12,820 bases of DNA from assembly GCA_029934875.1 (NCBI GenBank), contig JAOZLK010000061.1, forward strand, positions 1-12,820, read 5' to 3'. Shown here piece by piece: positions 7,770 to 12,820 of this stretch. The notes beneath the pieces were generated by a model. The model was not told the origin of the DNA and did no database searches. It saw only the letters and a list, made by a program, of their open reading frames with translations. The stretch's first letter is position 1. Each line of letters starts with the position of its first letter. The stretch is from Bacteroidales bacterium. GTDB lineage: Bacteria > Bacteroidota > Bacteroidia > Bacteroidales > GCA-2748055. Made by a program: the position numbers and the translations under genes.

Positions 7770-8867
7770 TTACTGTTTACCAGGAGCTGATTCAAGGTCC
7801 TCGGGCGATTCATCCCGGTCTCCGCGGTGGGGCTTCTCCGTTCCCAGTGGATTCCTGGAGATCTCTTCATAAAGGTTCCTGTTACGAACCACATCAATGG
7901 CAGTGTAGATAGCGTTCCGGAAGGATTCGGTGGATGCCATATTTTTCCCTGCCAGCTCAAAGGCTGTTCCATGCGCGGGGCTTGTCCGCACAACCGGCAG
8001 GCCCGCGGTGTAGTTCACTCCGCTATCCATAGACAGTGCTTTGAAGGGGGCCAGTCCCTGGTCATGGTACATGGCCAGAACCGCATCAAACTTCCTGAAA
8101 CGGCCAGCCCCGAAAAAGCCATCTGCCGGGAAGGGGCCAAAGGCAAGGATATTCAACTTACGAGCCTCTTCCAGTGCAGGGATGATCATCTCCTGTTCTT
8201 CTTTTCCAAGGAGACCATTGTCGCCTGCATGGGGGTTGAGGCCAAGTACAGCTATGCGAGGGTTCCTGATCCCGAAGTCAGTCAGCAGGGAACGGGAGAG
8301 AATTGACAATTTTTTCACGATCAGCCGGGTGCTTATAAAGCTACTCAGCTGGGCAAGAGGAATATGTCCCGCCACTAGTCCCACCTTCATCAGGTCACTC
8401 ACCATCAGCATCATTACCTCATCAACATTAAAGCGTTCCTGCAGGTACTCGGTATGGCCCTTGTGCTGAAATTCCTGGTGCTGCACATTCTGCTTGTTAA
8501 GCGGCCCGGTAACCAGCGCATCAATGCTTCCCTCCTTCAAGGCATCAGTGGCTGCTTTGAGTGCTGCATAAGAGGAAAGACCTGCACCCTCTGTATTTTT
8601 GCCCAGCTCAACCCGGATGTTATCATCCACACAATTTATCAAGTAGGCTTTGTCTCCTCTTGCTTCAGAAGCAGAATTGATACTAAGCGCTGAAAATTTA
8701 TCAATTTCAAGCGCTTTCTTGTGGTAGGCAAGTACCTTTGAGGAGCCGAAGATCAGGGGCGTGCATAGCTCCTCCATCCTTGGATCCATCAGGGTTTTAA
8801 TAATTACCTCGTAAGAGATTCCGTTGATATCCCCATGGGATATCCCGATTTTTATTTTTTGTTGCAT
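7770..8867 (-). CDS. pdxA: 4-hydroxythreonine-4-phosphate dehydrogenase (PdxA)
   Basis: PdxA oxidises 4-phosphohydroxy-L-threonine in the DXP-dependent pathway to pyridoxal 5'-phosphate; the product loses CO2 and condenses, via PdxJ, with deoxyxylulose phosphate. The 365-residue protein has the N-terminal motif GISHGDINGISYEV, the family glycine-rich start in its Bacteroidota-like form (proteobacteria usually have GDPAGIGPE). Substrate residues H138 and T139 are in KGHTEYL. The three metal-binding histidines are H168 (AGHIPL), H213 (GLNPHAGD) and H268 (AMYHDQG), each offset by two from E. coli H166, H211 and H266. VTGPLNK and the C-terminal TSPAHGTAFELAGK are also diagnostic. The last ~25 residues form a charged, Pro-rich tail probably outside the fold. 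It is the third gene of a minus-strand cluster, 11 bases after the aminopeptidase stop, so it is probably co-transcribed. A perfect hairpin lies near its 5' end. PdxJ is not in the window. Confidence 0.96.
   Translation of the reverse strand: MQQKIKIGISHGDINGISYEVIIKTLMDPRMEELCTPLIFGSSKVLAYHKKALEIDKFSALSINSASEARGDKAYLINCVDDNIRVELGKNTEGAGLSSYAALKAATDALKEGSIDALVTGPLNKQNVQHQEFQHKGHTEYLQERFNVDEVMMLMVSDLMKVGLVAGHIPLAQLSSFISTRLIVKKLSILSRSLLTDFGIRNPRIAVLGLNPHAGDNGLLGKEEQEMIIPALEEARKLNILAFGPFPADGFFGAGRFRKFDAVLAMYHDQGLAPFKALSMDSGVNYTAGLPVVRTSPAHGTAFELAGKNMASTESFRNAIYTAIDVVRNRNLYEEISRNPLGTEKPHRGDRDESPEDLESAPGKQ
8826..8844. repeat. Perfect hairpin in the first codons of pdxA
   Basis: GATATCCC and GGGATATC flank a 3-base CAT, an 8-base-pair stem. 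It starts about 24 bases inside pdxA on the transcript and spans codons for GISHGD. A helix this close to the start could affect ribosome loading, but the amino acids are constrained by the conserved motif, so it may be incidental. Confidence 0.6.
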
Positions 8868-8878
8868 CTGTAGTCGGC

Positions 8879-10315
8879 TTACAATATTCGATTCAGGAAA
8901 AAATGGTACAGGATTCTGACACCCACCCCGCTACCACCTTTCCCGCGGTAGTTATAGGGCATTTTGTTGAATGAGGGCCCTGCGATATCCAGGTGGATAA
9001 AGGGATAATCGGTGAAGTGTTCCAGGAATTTCCCTGCGGTGATGGCTCCGCCATACCTGCCGCCGATGTTCTTCAAATCTGCAATTTCAGATTTGAGTTG
9101 TTCCTTATAGTCATCCCAGAAGGGGAAATGTGCTATACGCTCGGCAGCATAATCACCACTTTTGATCAGGCTCTCCATCACATCTCTGTCGGCATTACCC
9201 ATACCAACAATTCCATACTTGTCAATGGCCATGTGGGCCGATCCGGTGAGGGTCGAGAGTTCGATGACCAGCTCCGGCTCATATTGTTTTGCATAGCTGA
9301 GGGCATCGGCCAGGATCATCCTTCCCTCTGCATCGGTATTGAGCACCTCCACCGTGGTTCCGTCGTACATGGTGACCACATCTCCCGGAACATAGGCATT
9401 TCCATCGGGCCTGTTATCGGTTGCAGGAATCAGGCCTACAATCCAGAGGGGGAACTCATTTTTTGCCACTGAGTAAAGGGCGCCCGCAACAGCAGCAGCA
9501 CCTCCCATATCGCATTTCATATAGTCCATGGAGTCATGAGTAGGCTTCAGACTTAGCCCGCCAGTGTCATACACCACACCCTTTCCCACCAGTACAATGG
9601 GCTTATTATTTACAGCATTTTCCGGTTTATGGGTCATGATTGTAAAGGTGGGTGGATCGATGCTTCCCCTGTTCACAGCCAGGAGTCCGCCCATTTTCAG
9701 GGACTCAATCTTTTTCTTGTGAAAAACCTCCACATGGAAGCCTGCATCCTTAGCCATCTGCTCAATTTCTGCTGATAGCTGAGTGGCAGTGAGGAAGGAG
9801 AGCGGCTCATTAACCAGGTTCCTGGTCAGGTACACTGCAGTAAGCAGGTTCTCAAGCTTCAATATGTGATCATCTGTAAGGCCCTGATCCAGTAAGCCAA
9901 TTTCTTTCAGGGCATTGGGCTTTCGCTTCTCCCCTGTTTTATATTTCAGAAACTGGTAACTCGAAAGGGCCATTCCTTCAGCAAAGGCAATGATCTCCTC
10001 TGCCGATACTCCGCCATTTATCAGCATCAGTTTGTCGATATCCAGGTCATTCATGGAAGCATGCATGGACTCAGCTGCAATCCTGGCCTCCTCCAGTCTT
10101 TTAGGAAGTGGGCTATCCTCATTTTCCAGTCTCCTTATAAAAATCTGGTGGTCCAGCAGGTTGATCTGTGCACTTTCCTTACCTGCCGCAAAACGTTTCT
10201 CCACATACTGGCGTTGTTTCTTGTCGGGAATCAGTCCCGACAGATCACCATCCCTGCGTACAAGATAAACCCTGTTGTCTGTCTCCTTTAATACTTTGAT
10301 TTTATATATTTTCAT
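8879..10315 (-). CDS. pepA: M17-family leucyl aminopeptidase
   Basis: M17 peptidases are cytoplasmic, usually hexameric, two-metal exopeptidases that release N-terminal residues, with a preference for leucine. The 478-residue protein has a weakly conserved N-terminal domain (about 1-150) and a strong catalytic domain (about 165-475). Metal ligands by alignment to E. coli PepA are K245 and D250 (VGKGVVYDTGG), D269 (KCDMGGAA), and D328 and E330 in the signature NTDAEGRMILADAL. Catalytic K257 and R332 are present. The K257-D269 spacing is one residue longer than I recall for E. coli. No signal peptide is visible. The ATG overlaps the upstream kinase stop as ATGA, suggesting translation by reinitiation; AAAGG directly abuts the ATG, too close for a normal Shine-Dalgarno. 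pdxA follows after 11 bases. The family is secure; substrate range and any DNA-binding role known for E. coli PepA cannot be inferred here. Confidence 0.95.
   Translation of the reverse strand: MKIYKIKVLKETDNRVYLVRRDGDLSGLIPDKKQRQYVEKRFAAGKESAQINLLDHQIFIRRLENEDSPLPKRLEEARIAAESMHASMNDLDIDKLMLINGGVSAEEIIAFAEGMALSSYQFLKYKTGEKRKPNALKEIGLLDQGLTDDHILKLENLLTAVYLTRNLVNEPLSFLTATQLSAEIEQMAKDAGFHVEVFHKKKIESLKMGGLLAVNRGSIDPPTFTIMTHKPENAVNNKPIVLVGKGVVYDTGGLSLKPTHDSMDYMKCDMGGAAAVAGALYSVAKNEFPLWIVGLIPATDNRPDGNAYVPGDVVTMYDGTTVEVLNTDAEGRMILADALSYAKQYEPELVIELSTLTGSAHMAIDKYGIVGMGNADRDVMESLIKSGDYAAERIAHFPFWDDYKEQLKSEIADLKNIGGRYGGAITAGKFLEHFTDYPFIHLDIAGPSFNKMPYNYRGKGGSGVGVRILYHFFLNRIL
9073..9096. repeat. Perfect 9-base-pair inverted repeat inside the aminopeptidase gene
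   Basis: TCAAATCTG and CAGATTTGA flank a 6-base CAATTT loop. On the coding strand it spans codons for LKSEIADL. It is mid-gene and A/T-rich in the stem, with no following T-run, so no terminator role is proposed. Confidence 0.6.
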
Positions 10316-12318
10316 CCTTTATTTTGTTTGCCACTCATAAGGGTAAATGTAAAGTTGGATCCCTTCTGGGGAACACTCTCAACTTTTAAAACTCCTTGAT
10401 TCTTCAAAACCAGGTCACGAACCAGTTGGAGGCCCAGGCCGGTTCCTATCTCCATGTCGGTTCCCGTTGATGATTCCAGTTGCCCTTCATTCTGAAATTT
10501 GTCCAGAATTTCTGGTTGGATTCCGATCCCGGTATCGGAAACGGACACATAAATTTCCTCTCCTTCCGTCCACACCTTTATATCAACCTTCCCATCTTTT
10601 GGAGTGAACTTTAATGCATTGGAAACAAGATTTCGTATAATGATGTTTACCAGGGATTTGTCGGCGAATGCCCAGGTGCCGGGCGGGACCTGGGAGCTAA
10701 GTCTTACCCCTTTTTGAAGGGCCATAAGGGTGAAGAGGGACTCCACGTCGGCCACAAGATCTTCAAGCTTCAGTTCATGCATGCTAACCTTCAGTTCATC
10801 GGCCTGGCTTCTTCCCCAGTAGAGCAGGTTATCCAGTAAGGTGACTGCAGCCTGTGACGATTCATGCAGCGATTCGATAATCTGTTTATTAGCGGTGAGC
10901 TCTGGTTTGGTGATGATCAGGTCTACAAACTGGGCAATGCTGGCAACCGGATTCTTGAGATCATGGGCGATCACCGAGAGAACCCTGTTTTTGAATATCA
11001 GGGAGGACTCCAGCCTTAACCTTGCTTTATAATTGTTAACCCATTGCATAATGATCATTACGGATACAGCCAGTACAAATACCTGGAACGAGATCTGTAA
11101 CATGTAAAAACTGCTCATGGATTCGCCCGAATTGGCCAGAAGGATATCATTGATCAGGGTATAAATAAAAAGGCCAAGAGAAAGAAAAAAAATAGCATCC
11201 AGGGGCCTTCTGTGGAGAGTGCCGATGAAACTCAGCACCAGGTAGTGAACCAGGAAGAGTAGAAGAAGGGGCTGGAAAACAATCATCCCATAGGTAAACA
11301 GGCTTGGAGGCAGGACGAATAAGGAAATGATGAGTAAACCCGTTATAACAATGTTTCCCCTTATAAAATACTTCATATAGTTTTTATGGAACATGGTGTG
11401 AAGGAAGATCATTCCACAAATTGAGGCAAGGTAGCTGCCGAAGTACTCCATCCTGATTTGCCAGGCCCAGGGAGTATCGATAAAACTGTTTGAGAAATAG
11501 AGCCCCGTATTTACGGACCGTATAAGGATTCCTAAAACTGTAAGTGCAAACAGGATGGTCAGGGAATAGCTCCTGTTAAACATCCAGAAAATGAAAAAGA
11601 AAAGGGAGAAAAAGAAAAGTATTCCAATGGTCGAGTAGTTATACATGCTACGTCGTTCAGCCTTTGTAAGGATGGCCCCTGATCCTCCCAGTAGCACTGG
11701 TTGCCAGAATCCACCACGACGGTGATGGTAATTGGAGACCTGGATCAGCAGTTGAATTGTATCCTGATCGGGAATATAACAAAAGCGACCAGGCTCATAC
11801 CAGGGTTCTTCGCTTTCCTTAGAGGTTCCAACAGTCCCGTTTTCCCGAACCAGGCGCTTGTTGAGAAAGAACTTATGAGCCACATCAAAAACAGGAATGT
11901 CGACACAGATGCCGGATCGGGTTCCGTGTGGCAGCAAAACCGTCAGGGCATAGGTTCCGTAGCCGAAGCCGGGAAGATCCTTTCCATCTATTTCATAATC
12001 ATTCCAGTAGGAGGGAACCGGGACAATAATTCCCTTACCTTCCTCTTTTGCCTTTTTAAAAGTACCGGGGGTGAGCAGCTGTTCCCAATAAAATTCCCAC
12101 TCCCCATTAAGGTTGTAAAAACTATTCTGATCCATCTCAGATCCACGCAGATCGAGCACTCCTTTTACCGGTATGCGATCATGTCCTTGATGTGCGAAAC
12201 TTACAGAGCCGATCCAAAGCAGGATGAGTAATATGGATATGCGAATTTTCACAAAAGCAAATGTAATAATAAATTGACTTTGACAGTCCATTGTTGTATT
12301 TTGCAAATAAGCATTCAT
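10312..12318 (-). CDS. Membrane sensor histidine kinase with 7TM-DISM receptor region
   Basis: This is a 668-residue hybrid of an extracellular sensor, a seven-helix membrane region and a cytoplasmic kinase. An N-terminal signal segment (about 24-42, cleavage near SFA-HQG) leads to a jelly-roll, carbohydrate-binding-like domain (about 50-215) with NLNGEWEFYWEQLL and LPGFGYGTYALTV, typical of 7TMR-DISM extracellular domains. Seven hydrophobic helices follow at about 229-247, 251-269, 293-310, 320-338, 342-367, 373-394 and 404-426. The kinase has HisKA with phospho-acceptor H452 (VIAHDLKNPVAS), an N-box NLVSNALKF (563-571), G1 DTGIGI (595-600) and G2 GTGLGL (625-630), so it should be active. 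No receiver domain or response regulator is in view. The start is uncertain: ATG 12318, ATG 12291 (A-rich upstream) or GTG 12252 (shortest signal peptide) are all possible. The stop overlaps the aminopeptidase start. The ligand is unknown; a sugar-like or small ligand is only a family-based guess. Confidence 0.9.
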   Translation of the reverse strand: MNAYLQNTTMDCQSQFIITFAFVKIRISILLILLWIGSVSFAHQGHDRIPVKGVLDLRGSEMDQNSFYNLNGEWEFYWEQLLTPGTFKKAKEEGKGIIVPVPSYWNDYEIDGKDLPGFGYGTYALTVLLPHGTRSGICVDIPVFDVAHKFFLNKRLVRENGTVGTSKESEEPWYEPGRFCYIPDQDTIQLLIQVSNYHHRRGGFWQPVLLGGSGAILTKAERRSMYNYSTIGILFFFSLFFFIFWMFNRSYSLTILFALTVLGILIRSVNTGLYFSNSFIDTPWAWQIRMEYFGSYLASICGMIFLHTMFHKNYMKYFIRGNIVITGLLIISLFVLPPSLFTYGMIVFQPLLLLFLVHYLVLSFIGTLHRRPLDAIFFLSLGLFIYTLINDILLANSGESMSSFYMLQISFQVFVLAVSVMIIMQWVNNYKARLRLESSLIFKNRVLSVIAHDLKNPVASIAQFVDLIITKPELTANKQIIESLHESSQAAVTLLDNLLYWGRSQADELKVSMHELKLEDLVADVESLFTLMALQKGVRLSSQVPPGTWAFADKSLVNIIIRNLVSNALKFTPKDGKVDIKVWTEGEEIYVSVSDTGIGIQPEILDKFQNEGQLESSTGTDMEIGTGLGLQLVRDLVLKNQGVLKVESVPQKGSNFTFTLMSGKQNKG
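12274..12303 (+). promoter_or_regulatory. Possible Bacteroidota promoter for the divergent lipoprotein gene
   Basis: TTG at 12274-12276 and TATTTTG at 12297-12303 are separated by 20 bases, close to the Bacteroidota -33 TTG/TTTG and -7 TAnnTTTG layout, with one base fewer between TA and TTTG than consensus. A transcript would begin about 28 bases before the ATG at 12338. The -7 box overlaps the 8-base palindrome TTTGCAAA (12300-12307). The element lies inside the annotated 5' end of the kinase gene, so either the kinase starts further downstream or the two genes overlap their control regions. Confidence 0.35.
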
Positions 12319-12337
12319 TCACAAATAAAACTTTAAT

Positions 12338-12820
12338 ATGAGATACTCACTATTATTCTTTTCTCTAGGTCTTGCAATACTAAGCACAGGATGTGAAAAG
12401 GCTGTTGATATAGAAAAGGAGAAGGCAGCCATCATTGAGGTGATAAACCAGGAGACCGAAACTTACCTGGCCAGGGATTTTGAATCGATGTTTGCCACCC
12501 ATGTTCAGGACTCGCTCAATATGCGGCTCACAGCCGGTGCAGACAATTTTGTTTTTGTCGAAGGTTGGGAAGATGTTTCAAAGCATATGACCGGCGACGA
12601 AACCGAAGATGAACTGGGAGCCAACCTTCACATCAGCGTGGAAAAAAGCAATTATCGCATGAAGCTTTATCCCAACTCTGCCTTTGTGGTTTGTGACCAG
12701 AAATGGACCGCCAATTTCGGGGATGATGTGACCGAGATCAACAGTATCCAGGTCCGTTTCCTGGAAAAGATTGAAGGTGAGTGGAAAATATCATTTGTAT
12801 CCTGGATTGGTACCTCAGGC
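12338..12820 (+). CDS. Putative lipoprotein with NTF2/SnoaL-like domain (3' end cut off by the window)
   Basis: The frame runs open from ATG 12338 to the last base, 161 codons, without a stop, so the C-terminus is missing. Residues 1-18 form a lipoprotein signal peptide (MRYSLLFF core) ending in LSTGC, with lipidated C19; serine at -3 is a weak but acceptable Bacteroidota lipobox. The mature part starts with an amphipathic helix (KAAIIEVINQETETYLARD), then FESMFATHV, FVEGWEDVSKHM and late strands (NSAFVVCDQKWTANF, VRFLEKIEGEWKISFVSW). That order is typical of SnoaL/DUF4440-type NTF2-fold proteins, which are small cone-shaped domains that bind ligands or act as enzymes. The ATG follows an A-rich tract without Shine-Dalgarno. 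It is divergent from the histidine kinase with 19 bases between start codons. The function is unknown; the fold call rests on pattern only. Confidence 0.82.
   Translation, partial: MRYSLLFFSLGLAILSTGCEKAVDIEKEKAAIIEVINQETETYLARDFESMFATHVQDSLNMRLTAGADNFVFVEGWEDVSKHMTGDETEDELGANLHISVEKSNYRMKLYPNSAFVVCDQKWTANFGDDVTEINSIQVRFLEKIEGEWKISFVSWIGTSG

Noticed and set aside
7571..7993. 140-codon minus-strand open frame spanning the end of the secreted-protein gene and pdxA
   Set aside because: It overlaps the well-supported pdxA frame on the same strand and covers the convergent gap; it matches no family.
8041..8469. Plus-strand open frames opposite pdxA
   Set aside because: pdxA has all its catalytic residues on the minus strand; the plus frames are antisense shadows.
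11581..11640. Purine-rich low-complexity stretch
   Set aside because: It is explained by Phe/Ile-rich codons of the first membrane helices of the histidine kinase on the minus strand.

Overview
The window looks like chromosomal DNA of a Bacteroidota bacterium, possibly a Bacteroidales/Marinilabiliales-type environmental lineage (the finer placement is inference). The support is a SprA/Sov-type translocon, which belongs to the type IX secretion system and is restricted to this phylum. The genes also lack clear Shine-Dalgarno sites, and TAnnTTTG-like -7 promoter elements appear in intergenic DNA. Base composition and coding style look even throughout, with no insertion sequence, integrase, CRISPR array, tRNA or rRNA.

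Layout. 1-6522 (+) is the large 3' part of sprA, whose 5' end lies outside the window. After a 117-base gap holding a short GTACTGAGCACT repeat and a possible promoter comes gcvH (6640-7017, +), the lipoyl carrier of the glycine cleavage system. Next is a small secreted protein of unknown function (7072-7734, +). Transcription then converges, with 35 bases between stop codons, on a minus-strand cluster read from right to left: a 7TM-DISM sensor histidine kinase (12318-10312), an M17 leucyl aminopeptidase (10315-8879) and pdxA (8867-7770). The kinase and aminopeptidase overlap by ATGA, and 11 bases separate the aminopeptidase from pdxA, so the three are very likely one operon. Divergent from the kinase, with 19 bases between start codons, is the beginning of a lipoprotein with a probable NTF2/SnoaL-like fold (12338 to the window end). 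No stretch over 300 bases lacks a gene.

How the genes relate. SprA forms the outer-membrane pore of type IX secretion, while GcvH and PdxA belong to central metabolism (one-carbon units and pyridoxal phosphate). The glycine decarboxylase P-protein, GcvH's partner, uses pyridoxal phosphate, but the two genes sit in opposite transcription units and no functional link is claimed. The most unusual arrangement is an orphan membrane sensor kinase translationally coupled to a peptidase and a vitamin B6 gene, with no response regulator in view and a divergent lipoprotein at its promoter.

I found no convincing evidence for a wholly new biological system. The points worth checking are the kinase-peptidase-pdxA operon and its divergent promoter region, two EF-hand-like loops in SprA, the GTACTGAGCACT repeat, the uncharacterised secreted protein, and small perfect hairpins inside coding sequence.
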